This document shows positions 1-6,964 of a stretch of 19,910 bases of DNA, one piece after another. The notes below the pieces were generated by a model. It worked only from the letters and a program-made list of their open reading frames with translations, searched no databases and had not been told where the DNA came from. The translations under genes and the position numbers were made by a program. The stretch comes from CAZYMF01 sp964648215 (lineage in GTDB: Bacteria > Desulfobacterota > Binatia > HRBIN30 > JACQVA1): positions 1 to 19,910 of the forward strand of contig CAZYMF010000079.1 in assembly GCA_964648215.1 (NCBI GenBank), in the 5' to 3' direction. How positions within the stretch are numbered: position 1 is the first letter of the stretch; every line of letters starts with the position of its first letter.

Positions 1-542
1 ACACGGAGATCATCGTCACCGCCGACCACGGCGAGGAGTTCCAGGAGCACGGCGGCTGGTGGCACGGAACGACGCTGTACCAGGAGGAGATGCACGTGCC
101 GCTCATCATCAAGCGGGCGCACGATCCGCAGGCGGGCAGCGTCGTGACCGACGTCACCCGCAGCCTCGACATCGCGCCGACGGCGATGGCGGCGGCCGGG
201 CTCACTCCCCCGCCCTCGTTCATGGGGCGCAACCTCTTCGGCCCGCCGCCGGCGCAGACGCCGCCTGTCTACGTCGAGGAGGACCTCGAGGGCAACGTGC
301 TGCACGGCTTGCGCGAGGGGCCGTGGAAGGTCATCCAGGCCAACGCCGGCAACCCGCGCGGGCTGCCGCCGGTCGCCCTCTACAATCTCGATCAGGATCC
401 GAAGGAGCAGCGCAACCTGGCGCAGAGCGACCCGGACCGCACCAGCCAGATGCTGGCCGCCCTCCAGCAGAAGGAGGCGCAGATCCAGGAGCGCGCGGCG
501 CTCGACGGCGGCCCCACCCGCGTGGCCGATCGCCGGCCCTGA
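1..542 (+). CDS. Sulfatase (alkaline phosphatase superfamily), C-terminal part
   Basis: This is the last 179 codons of a sulfatase; reading starts at base 3 and the 5' end lies outside the window. Residues 6-17 of the visible part (TADHGEEFQEHG) form the second metal-binding block of the family, in which the Asp and His bind the catalytic divalent metal. Further on, RSLDIAPTAMAAAG and the late LYNLDQDPKEQRNLA are the usual C-terminal signatures of arylsulfatase-like enzymes. The nucleophile Cys/Ser that becomes formylglycine would be upstream, so activity and substrate (sulfate ester or other phosphoryl/sulfuryl group) cannot be judged. It ends at TGA 540-542, converging on the di-heme gene. 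Membership in the superfamily is secure; the precise substrate is not known. Confidence 0.9.
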   Translation, partial: TEIIVTADHGEEFQEHGGWWHGTTLYQEEMHVPLIIKRAHDPQAGSVVTDVTRSLDIAPTAMAAAGLTPPPSFMGRNLFGPPPAQTPPVYVEEDLEGNVLHGLREGPWKVIQANAGNPRGLPPVALYNLDQDPKEQRNLAQSDPDRTSQMLAALQQKEAQIQERAALDGGPTRVADRRP

Positions 543-585
543 CGGGTACGGGTGGGAAGCTGTGGCCTCAAACGGGGGCTCGAGC

Positions 586-602
586 GCGCCCTTGTCGGGC
601 GC
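586..602 (+). terminator. Short GC hairpin after the sulfatase gene
   Basis: Stem gcgccc (586-591) pairs with gggcgc (597-602) around the 5-base loop ttgtc, 43 bases after the sulfatase stop. There is no T-run after it, so it is at best a weak intrinsic terminator or an mRNA 3'-end stabiliser. Confidence 0.3.
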
Positions 603-607
603 TGAAC

Positions 608-687
608 GGCACCGGACAGAGCCCGGTGCCACCAGATCCCAGATCAATGTTGCCCCCGGTCGGTGGCACCGGGCTCTGTCCGGTGCA
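608..687. repeat. REPIN-like pair of inverted hairpin units
   Basis: Bases 609-633 and 662-686 are perfect 25-bp reverse complements separated by 28 bp. Each arm is also a hairpin by itself. The left arm pairs ggcaccgg (608-615) with ccggtgcc (623-630) around acagagc. The right arm pairs ggcaccgg (665-672) with ccggtgc (680-686) around gctctgt. Two inverted copies of a short palindromic unit is the architecture of REPIN/BIME elements. It sits exactly between two convergent genes, the usual location for such repeats, and could also act as a two-way terminator. No second copy was seen in the window, so family membership is an inference from architecture. Confidence 0.6.
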
Positions 688-703
688 CACTCACCTGGGC
701 GCG

Positions 704-2251
704 CTACTGCACACCGAGCCGCTGCGCCAGCGCCACCTTGTTCACCGGGTTGCCCATGCCATCGACCACCAGCGCCTTGGTCCCTTGCGGCACCACCTGC
801 AGGCTCTTGAGGAACTCGACGATGTCCGCCTGCTGACTCTGCGGCAGCGCGTTGAAAGCGTCGCGCGACGCCGTGGCCTCGCCACCGTGGGCGACGATCG
901 CCTCGGTGATGGTGCCGAGATCGCCGCGGTGACCGTACGGGGCGGAGTTGCCGACGTCCCACAGCTTGCGGGTGATGAACTCGTCGGTCGGCACGCCGTT
1001 CTGCACCAGCGTCTCGTTGCAGTAGTGCGGATTCTGGCTGTCGCAGATGACGTGGCGCTTGAGGTCCGTATACGCCCGGACGATCACCGTGCCGTTCGAC
1101 TCCTTGACCGGACGCGGCCCGGGCCCGTCCTTGGTCAGGTCGAAACACACCTTCTGCGACTGGTCGCTGAAGGTGTTGGGTGGATTGAGCGCGTAGGGCT
1201 CGCAGAAGACCGGATTGTTCAGCACCAGCGAGTCCGTGTGGCACGAGCCGCAGCCGGCGCTGTCGAACTCCTTCTCGCCGCGCAGCACCGCCGCCTGCCG
1301 TTCCGGCTCGGGCGGCATCACCTGGGCGGGGGTGTTCTCGGCGACCTGGAAGACGGTGACGGCGGTGACGTCGCCGACGGTCAGCTCGTCGGGCACGCCG
1401 TCGCCGTCGAAGTCGTCGGTGTCGATGACGTTGCCCTGGCTGTCCTTGTGACCGCGGCCGAAGCGTTCCACGCCTTCCATGCCGTGGTGCTGGTTCATGG
1501 CATTGAGAGTGAACTCGCGCACCGAGCGCACGACACCCTTCTGGCTGAAGGGCTTGACGATGAGGTCGGCGTCGACGCCGCTGATCTGCGAGGTGTCGAC
1601 GGTGCCGTCGGGCTGGGCCGTCAGCTTGCCGAAATTCACTCCCTTGGTATCCAGCGACACCGTCACCGGGCTGCCCGTCGACGCCGCCTGTTGCACCGCG
1701 TTCGCCCGCAGCGCCAGCAGATCGGCCGTCATCTCGCGTCCCAGGGCTTCGATCAGACCCGAGCCCATCATGCCCAGGGTGTTGCGCTCGTCGGCGTCGC
1801 GGAGGTCGAAGGTGACCGGGTCGTTGTTCTGCGCCAGGACGAACACGTTGGCGACGAAGTCGCCGGCGGCGCCGGGGCGGGGATCGATGTGGCAGGCGGC
1901 GCAGGAGACCGAATCGGGCGAGGAGGTGCGGACGAAATCCGGCTGCCCCGCCTGGCGCTGCGTCGGGTTGTTGGCGCCGGTCGCCAGCGGCCGCCCGAGG
2001 CCGTCGAGCTTGTTGAACTTGATCGAGAAGAGCTGCTGGCCGAAGTGGAACATCTGGTCGAAATCAACCGCTCCCGAGACCAGATCGGCCTGGTGGAGGT
2101 GCTGCTCCATACCGGGCCGTTCGCCGATGACCGCCGGCTGGGTTGCCGGTTGCGCCTTGGCCGAATCGCCGCAGCCGGTGAGCAGCACCGCCGCAGCCAT
2201 CACCGCCACCAGCAGGGCCAGCCGCATTGGGCGCAGGGAAAGGGTTCTCAT
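704..2251 (-). CDS. Di-heme c-type oxidoreductase/peroxidase-like lipoprotein (DHOR-type)
   Basis: A 515-aa exported protein. ATG at 2251 follows GGAGGAG; the open frame continues upstream but has no better start. The N-terminus is a lipoprotein signal with lipobox LTGC (Cys27, then Gly, so likely outer-membrane sorted). Two c-heme motifs are visible, CAACH at 117-121 and CGSCH at 334-338. The C-terminal block around residues 424-446 (FITRKLWDVGNSAPYGHRGD) followed by AIVAHGGEA and IVEFLKSLQ is typical of the di-heme oxidoreductase (putative peroxidase) family. Between the hemes, residues 278-289 hold an Asp-rich loop (DTDDFDGDGVPDE) resembling a calcium site. Four further cysteines at 350, 369, 403 and 411 could form disulfides, which would fit the neighbouring TlpA gene. 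Electron partner and substrate are unknown. It follows the TlpA gene by 200 bp, so it may have its own promoter or share the operon. Confidence 0.88.
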   Translation of the reverse strand: MRTLSLRPMRLALLVAVMAAAVLLTGCGDSAKAQPATQPAVIGERPGMEQHLHQADLVSGAVDFDQMFHFGQQLFSIKFNKLDGLGRPLATGANNPTQRQAGQPDFVRTSSPDSVSCAACHIDPRPGAAGDFVANVFVLAQNNDPVTFDLRDADERNTLGMMGSGLIEALGREMTADLLALRANAVQQAASTGSPVTVSLDTKGVNFGKLTAQPDGTVDTSQISGVDADLIVKPFSQKGVVRSVREFTLNAMNQHHGMEGVERFGRGHKDSQGNVIDTDDFDGDGVPDELTVGDVTAVTVFQVAENTPAQVMPPEPERQAAVLRGEKEFDSAGCGSCHTDSLVLNNPVFCEPYALNPPNTFSDQSQKVCFDLTKDGPGPRPVKESNGTVIVRAYTDLKRHVICDSQNPHYCNETLVQNGVPTDEFITRKLWDVGNSAPYGHRGDLGTITEAIVAHGGEATASRDAFNALPQSQQADIVEFLKSLQVVPQGTKALVVDGMGNPVNKVALAQRLGVQ

Positions 2252-2432
2252 CTCGCTCCTCCTTGTCCCCCCCGATGTGATGACGCCCCGGACCGGGACC
2301 AGCAGCAAACGACGCCATCTGTGTTTGAGCCTCCTAGCACAGCCTCCTCGAACGGTCACGCAAAGAGACCCCATTGGAGGCCGTTCGGCGCCTCGATGGG
2401 CGCGCCCGCAGCCGTGGCGACCGTCCGTGACC

Positions 2433-2448
2433 CTGGCGAGTTCGCCAG
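2433..2448 (-). terminator. Hairpin directly after the TlpA-like gene
   Basis: Inverted repeat ctggcg (2433-2438) / cgccag (2443-2448) with a 4-base loop, three bases beyond the TlpA stop codon on the minus strand. No T-run follows, so termination would be partial at most; some read-through into the di-heme gene is possible. Confidence 0.35.
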
Positions 2449-2451
2449 AGA

Positions 2452-2991
2452 TCAGTCTTTCCCTGCCCCAGCGGTCGGCGCTGCGAGGAGACGACGGAGC
2501 AGGGGCTCGAGGCTGTCGAGCTGCTGCGACTCGTATCCCGCCTTCACGTCGCGGACGATGCCGTCGCGATCCACGACGTAGAGGGTCGGCATGCCGCCGG
2601 CACCGAAGCGGGCCATCACCTCCGCCCCGGGATCGCGGAGCAGCTCCACGTGCGGCTGCGGCAGGTAGTCGTCGAGGAACCGTTGCGCCAGCGACGCGTG
2701 CCGATCGATGCTGATCGCCACGACCGCCAGCGGTTCGCCCCGGTGGCGCAGGGCGACGGCATCGAGCTCCGGCAGCGCCGTGCGGCACACCTCGCACCAG
2801 CTGGCCCAGAAGTCGACGATGACGACCTTGCCACGCAGATCGCCGAGGTCCGTCGGCCGGCCCTGCCAGTCGCGCAGGGTCGCGGCGGGCAGGGCATCGC
2901 CGACCTGCAGCTGCCCTGCCCGCGCCACCGACACGACGAGCACCAGCGTCAGCCAGGTCAGGAGCATTGGCACGAGCGCTCGTCTGTTCAT
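2452..2991 (-). CDS. TlpA/ResA-type periplasmic thiol-disulfide oxidoreductase
   Basis: A 179-aa thioredoxin-fold protein. The first 25 residues form a Sec signal or membrane anchor (hydrophobic 8-22, then SVARA). The active site is WCEVC, Cys66 and Cys69, preceded by VVIVDFWAS; the cis-proline is Pro135 in GMPT. The core GKVVIVDFWASWC and VVAISID is the standard TlpA/ResA/AhpC-TSA layout, and the length is normal for the family. It acts in the periplasm, reducing or exchanging disulfides, often during cytochrome c or metal-centre maturation. The ATG at 2991 is only 2 bases past the stop of the upstream barrel gene, so the pair is almost certainly co-transcribed and probably translationally coupled. 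Likely local clients are the Cys-rich and CDLC proteins upstream or the di-heme protein downstream; this is inference. Confidence 0.9.
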   Translation of the reverse strand: MNRRALVPMLLTWLTLVLVVSVARAGQLQVGDALPAATLRDWQGRPTDLGDLRGKVVIVDFWASWCEVCRTALPELDAVALRHRGEPLAVVAISIDRHASLAQRFLDDYLPQPHVELLRDPGAEVMARFGAGGMPTLYVVDRDGIVRDVKAGYESQQLDSLEPLLRRLLAAPTAGAGKD

Positions 2992-2993
2992 CC

Positions 2994-4046
2994 TCAGAAG
3001 CTCCAGGTGACGCCGCCCCGCAAGCGGTAGTCGGGGACGATCTGCAGCGACGAGTTGTTCTGCACCACCGGGATGTCGGCGGCGAGATCGGCGCCGAGCG
3101 AGGTGCCCCAGGTGAAGAGGAACCCGGGTCCGACGTAGAGGGCGGTGATCGCGGTATCGGAGCTCTTGACGCCGTTGAGCGAATCGTTGCCCTTCGACTC
3201 TCCCGAGATCACCGCCTGCACCCCGAGAGTATAGTCGTGGCTCACCAGGGCAAAGGCCCCGGGGCCGCCGCTCCAGATCAGGTCGTTGGCGTACTGGTAG
3301 CTGAAGTCTCCCTCGGTCCGCAGCAGGTACTGCAGCGATCCGGTGACGAAGGCGCGCTTCCAGCTCCAGAACAGGTGCGCGCCGAGGACGCCGTCGACCG
3401 AGCCGGAGCCGAGCGCGAGATCGTGCCCGTGAATGCCGCTGGCGACCTCCTCGCTGCCTTGCTCCGCGCCGCCGTGGTGCAGCCCGATACCGGCGGCGGC
3501 GGTGCCGGCCGGTGACGGCTCGGCCAGCTCCTCTTTGATTCGCCGCGAGTTGCCGCTCGGCAGCTTCAGGCCGCCCAGCAGGGTCAGCCGGATCACGCCG
3601 TTCTCGGTGACGTCGCCGTAGGCCTCGACGTTTCCGAGCAGCGACATGTCGCCGATGCCGGTCTCGTCGCCGTGGACGACGCCGCTCGCCTCCTGGCGCC
3701 GGAAGTAGCGCGAGATCAACGGCACGTTGAGCTGCAGTCCGATCCGCGGCTTGAGCCGGTAGCCGACGACGAGCTGGGTGATGAAGCTGTTCATCCACTC
3801 GCCGGCGGGATTGGCGACCTCCTCGCCGTCGCGCTGCAGCGTGTTGTAGCTGGTGAACTGCTCGGCGATGCCGAGCTGCAGGCCGGTGCGGCTCTGGCGC
3901 AGCTCGGTGGCACTGTAGATGGCGCACAGGTCGCAGGCCCGGGCCACGGCGGGAATCCAGGCGGCACACGCCACGACCGTGATCGCGGCCACGAGCCCCG
4001 CACCGCGGCGAGTCCCTGCTCGCCGCGGCGAAATCGTCTGTTCCAC
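2994..4046 (-). CDS. Outer-membrane barrel-like 'transporter' family protein with N-terminal CDLC
   Basis: A 350-aa protein starting at GTG 4046, chosen because GGAGG lies 8 bases upstream and a proper signal peptide follows (hydrophobic 17-32, IPAVARA, predicted cleavage before Cys38). The mature chain would therefore begin CDLCAIYSATE, a CxxC (Cys38, Cys41) right at its N-terminus; the Arg two residues before the Cys argues against a lipobox. The rest alternates short amphipathic strands and turns and ends in WSF, the C-terminal aromatic typical of outer-membrane barrels. ALGSGSVDGV (211-220) matches the pattern of the MetA-pathway/'transporter' barrel family (PF13557-like). A long loop at about 165-210 carries His190, His191, His206 and His208. 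Transported substrate is unknown; metal or redox involvement is inferred from CxxC, His loop and the TlpA neighbour. Confidence 0.8.
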   Translation of the reverse strand: MEQTISPRRAGTRRGAGLVAAITVVACAAWIPAVARACDLCAIYSATELRQSRTGLQLGIAEQFTSYNTLQRDGEEVANPAGEWMNSFITQLVVGYRLKPRIGLQLNVPLISRYFRRQEASGVVHGDETGIGDMSLLGNVEAYGDVTENGVIRLTLLGGLKLPSGNSRRIKEELAEPSPAGTAAAGIGLHHGGAEQGSEEVASGIHGHDLALGSGSVDGVLGAHLFWSWKRAFVTGSLQYLLRTEGDFSYQYANDLIWSGGPGAFALVSHDYTLGVQAVISGESKGNDSLNGVKSSDTAITALYVGPGFLFTWGTSLGADLAADIPVVQNNSSLQIVPDYRLRGGVTWSF

Positions 4047-4192
4047 GAGGTTATCCTCCGTTCTCTTCGAGTCACACGGGTGTGCACGCGCCGGCAAGCG
4101 GCGGCGCAGCACTGCGGCGTTACACCGGGGAGAGCCCAGACGTACCCGTCCTCTCCTCAGCGCTGCCGGCATGGTGAAAGTTCTCCAGCGAC

Positions 4193-4597
4193 TCAGGCGG
4201 AGAGGATCGGGGGCGGAGGCTCCGGCGGATCGGAGCCGCGGCCAATGGACGCCGGGGCCAAGCAATCCGCCAAAGCCCTCACCGACAAGAACCAGCCGAC
4301 GCGCAGCGCCGGCGGCACGGCCCAGGGCAGGGTGAAGCCGCCGAGCTGCTCGCCGTGGCCGCAGCCCGGCTTGGCGATTCCCGGCAGGGCGACGCAACCG
4401 ACGTGCCGCCGCGGTGCCATGGTGTCGCTGGCCATCGCTCGATGGCAGGGGAGCCGGTGCTTGGCGTGCATCGGGCAACCGGGCGGGCAGTGGTCGCAGA
4501 CGTTGGAGCGCAGCCCCGCCAGGGGCACGCCGAGCAGCGCCAGCACCATCAGGATGGCCCACGTCCGTGCTGCGGTGCCGGTTCTCGCCCTGGTCAT
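4193..4597 (-). CDS. Small Cys/His-rich membrane-anchored protein, possible metal binder
   Basis: A 134-aa protein I cannot assign to a named family. ATG 4597 is preferred; the frame opens 14 codons earlier at a TTG (4639) without a clear ribosome site. Residues 13-29 are a membrane or signal segment. Then come Cys34, His36, Cys37, Cys41, Met43, His44, His47, Cys51, His52, His65, Cys68, Cys79 and His81, including CPPGCPMH and GCGHG. A second hydrophobic stretch (about 87-113) and a proline-rich tail (DPPEPPPP) follow. The density of soft ligands suggests periplasmic copper or other metal binding, in the style of DUF2946-like small proteins, but that is inference. It is first in a minus-strand run leading to the CDLC barrel, TlpA and di-heme genes; 146 bp separates it from the barrel gene. 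Confidence 0.7.
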   Translation of the reverse strand: MTRARTGTAARTWAILMVLALLGVPLAGLRSNVCDHCPPGCPMHAKHRLPCHRAMASDTMAPRRHVGCVALPGIAKPGCGHGEQLGGFTLPWAVPPALRVGWFLSVRALADCLAPASIGRGSDPPEPPPPILSA

Positions 4598-4709
4598 GAC
4601 TCCGATCCTGATCAAAGGAGAAAGGGAAGGACGAGTCAATCGTGGCCGCCCAACCGTCGGCTCCCCTGGCGCGCACCGCTGCGTCGGTGCTGCCGGCGGC
4701 GCACCGCAT

Positions 4710-5777
4710 CTAGCGAAAGTCCACGCTGCCGTCGTCGCCGACGATCAAACGCAGCGCCTCGCTACCGCCGCCGGCGCCGGTGAGGCGCACGTTGCGGCCG
4801 AGCAGGCTGTCGCACAGGCGACCGCCGAGGTGTCGTATGCTGGCCCCGGCCAGGACGATGCTCTCTTCCACGTGTGCCTCGCGGACGTCGGCGCCGTCGC
4901 CGAGCGCGACGTAGGGTCCGACGACGGCATCGGCGACGTGAACGCCGCGGCCGATCACCACCGGTCCGACGATGCGGCTGTGTCGAATCTCGCTGCCGGC
5001 GCCGATCACCGCGGTGCCGGTGATCGACGACCCTTCGTCAATGGCCCCCTCGATGCGAGGCTCGAGGCGAGCCAGCAGCTCGCGATTCGCCTCCAGCAAG
5101 TCCTCGGGCTTGCCGGCGTCCTTCCACCAACCGGCGAGCCGGTGGTACCGCACGCTCCCGCCCCGATCGATCAGCCCCTGGATGGCATCGGTGATCTCGT
5201 ACTCGTTGCGCGCCGACGGTCGCAGGCGATCGATGGCCTCGAAGATGCGGTGATCGAAGACGTAGGCGCCGACCACGGCCAGGTTCGAGCGCGGGTGCGG
5301 CGGCTTCTCCACCAGGCGGACGACGCGTTCGCCGTCGACCTCGGCGATGCCGTAGCGGCTGGGCTCGGCAACCTCGGCGAGGGTGAGGACGGCGTTGGGA
5401 CGCTCGCGGCGGAACAGCTCGGTCACGCCGCCGACCCCCTGCGGCAGGATCGTGTCGCCGAGATACAACAGAAAGGGATCGTCGCCGACGAAATCGCGCG
5501 CGCAGCGCACGGCGTGCGCCAGGCCGAGGGCCTGATGCTGCTCGAGGAACGTGACCGCGATTCCGAAGCGCTCGCCGTTGCCGACGGCGGCCTCGATCTG
5601 CTCGCGGGTCTCGCGATTGACGACGATGGCGACGTCGCGCAGGCCGGCGGTGGCGAGATTCTCCAGGCCGTGGAACAGCACCGGCTTGTTCGCCACCGGG
5701 ATCAGGTGCTTGGCCAGGCTGTGGGTGAGCGGGCGCAGCCGCGTTCCCCGCCCGGCGCACAGGACGATCGCCTTCAC
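4710..5777 (-). CDS. rmlA: Glucose-1-phosphate thymidylyltransferase, RmlA-long family
   Basis: A 355-aa nucleotidyltransferase making dTDP-glucose from glucose-1-phosphate and dTTP in the cytoplasm, the first step to dTDP-deoxysugars. GTG 5777 is used, with AGAGAGG seven bases upstream. Residues 5-18 (VLCAGRGTRLRPLT) form the nucleotide loop; LAKHLIPVANKP (21-32), LYLGDTI and WWKDAGKPEDLLEAN are family signatures. After about residue 240 a left-handed beta-helix of hexapeptide-like repeats (TAVIGAGSEIRHSRIVGPVV and on) distinguishes the long form (about 355 aa) from short RmlA (about 290 aa). No rmlB, C or D lies nearby, so the product pathway is not shown here. Related sugar-nucleotide transferases with the same architecture cannot be fully excluded. 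Confidence 0.87.
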   Translation of the reverse strand: MKAIVLCAGRGTRLRPLTHSLAKHLIPVANKPVLFHGLENLATAGLRDVAIVVNRETREQIEAAVGNGERFGIAVTFLEQHQALGLAHAVRCARDFVGDDPFLLYLGDTILPQGVGGVTELFRRERPNAVLTLAEVAEPSRYGIAEVDGERVVRLVEKPPHPRSNLAVVGAYVFDHRIFEAIDRLRPSARNEYEITDAIQGLIDRGGSVRYHRLAGWWKDAGKPEDLLEANRELLARLEPRIEGAIDEGSSITGTAVIGAGSEIRHSRIVGPVVIGRGVHVADAVVGPYVALGDGADVREAHVEESIVLAGASIRHLGGRLCDSLLGRNVRLTGAGGGSEALRLIVGDDGSVDFR

Positions 5778-5877
5778 CGCCGCGCCTCTCTTCTGGAGCG
5801 GGCTAGGTCCTGGACATCCACGACTTGCTTACTTCGCCTCTCAAAGAGTCACCGAGGGGAGCGACCAACGGGAGCGT

Positions 5878-5916
5878 GGGGCGAAGCCCCCATTGGCGCC
5901 GGGGGCCGCTGCCCCC
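5878..5916 (-). terminator. Tandem GC hairpins after sppA
   Basis: Two stem-loops: ggggc/gcccc around gaa (5878-5890), and gggggc (5901-5906)/gccccc (5911-5916) around cgct. The second abuts the sppA stop codon at 5917-5919. They lie in the 139-bp gap between sppA and the RmlA gene, both on minus. No T-run is seen, so this is a likely structural 3' end rather than a textbook intrinsic terminator. Confidence 0.45.
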
Positions 5917-6900
5917 CTATTCTTCTCCCGGGAGCCACACGTACATGAAGCGGGCGCTGCCGGGCAGCATGCCGCCGAGATCGAGGTTGATCAGGTTGAG
6001 CTGCATCTGGCTCGACAGCGACGGCTCGGAGTAGATGTTCTCGGCGAACTCGCCGGGGCGGCGGTACATGACGACGCGCGCGGTTTCGAGGTGGGCGCGG
6101 CGGCGGGCCTCGGCGATGGCGTCGTCGAGGTAGCCGATGCGGTCGACGAGGTGGCCGGCGAGCGCCTGCTGGGCGGTGAGAACGCGGCCGTCGATCAGCG
6201 CCGGATCGCCGTCGAACTGCGGCCGCCGCTCGCGCACCAGGTCGACGAAGCGGCCGCGCATCTGATCGAGGATGCTCTGCAGAATCTGCGCCTCCTCCGG
6301 CGTCATCGCCCGCAGCGGCGAGCCGATGTCCTTGTGCGCGCCCGCCTTGATCGTCTGATTGGTCACGCCGATCTTGCTCAGCAGGCCCGCCACGTTGACG
6401 CCGTACATGATCACGCCGATGCTGCCGGTCACCGTGGTCGGGCTGGCGACGATCTCGTCGGCGGCGAGGGCGACGTAGTAGGCGCCCGAGGTGCCCATGT
6501 CCATGATCTGGGCGATGACGGGGATGCCGCGCTCGGCCTTGAAGCGCATCAGCCGGTGGTAGATGACGTCGCTGGCGGTCACCGTGCCCCCCGGGCTGTT
6601 GATGCGCAGCACGATCGCCTTGACCTCGTCGTCCTTGCCCGCGCGCTGCAGCGCCTCCTCCACCCGGGCCACCGTGCTCGCCTTGCGCCGCAGCCCGAAG
6701 GCCTGGTCCTGCTCCTCGGCGGTGATGGTGCGCGAGATGTCGAGCAGCAGCACCTTGTCGCCGCCCTCGCCGGCGACCACCCGCTCCTGGAGCGGCTGCG
6801 GCGCCTGGCCGAACGGGTTGATGTTGCCGCTGATGAAGAAGCAGCCGGACAGAACGGGCAGCAGCGGCAGAAGCAGCCAGAGCGAAGGGCGATGCGCCAT
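5917..6900 (-). CDS. sppA: Signal peptide peptidase SppA, lipoprotein-type (S49 family)
   Basis: A 327-aa serine protease of the ClpP-like S49 family that degrades cleaved signal peptides and other membrane or periplasmic peptides. ATG 6900 follows AGAGGAG with a 5-base gap; the frame continues upstream only spuriously. Signature blocks: VLRINSPGG (97-105), MGTSGAYYVALAADEI with Ser138 as the likely nucleophile, TGSIGVI (158-164), and AGAHKDIGSP with Lys190 as the general base. The Ser-Lys distance of 52 residues equals that of the Bacillus SppA dyad. The N-terminus is a lipobox (LSGC, Cys20, next residue Phe), so it is probably lipid-anchored rather than held by a transmembrane helix. It is the short, single-domain form. 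It is divergent from the DUF1329 gene. Confidence 0.92.
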   Translation of the reverse strand: MAHRPSLWLLLPLLPVLSGCFFISGNINPFGQAPQPLQERVVAGEGGDKVLLLDISRTITAEEQDQAFGLRRKASTVARVEEALQRAGKDDEVKAIVLRINSPGGTVTASDVIYHRLMRFKAERGIPVIAQIMDMGTSGAYYVALAADEIVASPTTVTGSIGVIMYGVNVAGLLSKIGVTNQTIKAGAHKDIGSPLRAMTPEEAQILQSILDQMRGRFVDLVRERRPQFDGDPALIDGRVLTAQQALAGHLVDRIGYLDDAIAEARRRAHLETARVVMYRRPGEFAENIYSEPSLSSQMQLNLINLDLGGMLPGSARFMYVWLPGEE

Positions 6901-6964
6901 GCGGTCTCCTCTTGGATTGCGGCTGCGGAAACTATAGTCGTGCGTGGAAGAGACAGGCAAGGTC
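6901..6964. promoter_or_regulatory. Divergent promoter region with palindromic ACTATAGT box
   Basis: Only 64 bp separates the start codons of sppA and the DUF1329 gene. ACTATAGT (6931-6938) is a perfect palindrome, so it offers TATAGT as a -10 on both strands. On minus, TTGCCT (6960-6955) lies 18 bp upstream of it; on plus, TTGGAT (6912-6917) lies 15 bp upstream, a short spacing. Shared -10 use is a prediction from spacing only. Confidence 0.35.

Noticed and set aside
59..2581. Very long plus-strand open frame of 840 codons across the sulfatase end and the di-heme gene
   Set aside because: It is in a different frame from the sulfatase and antisense to the di-heme gene; the product is Arg/His/Ala-rich without motifs. 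In very GC-rich DNA such shadow frames are common.
2252..2797. Upstream extension of the di-heme protein by 182 residues
   Set aside because: It would overlap the TlpA gene and bury the lipoprotein signal; ATG 2251 has a strong ribosome site.
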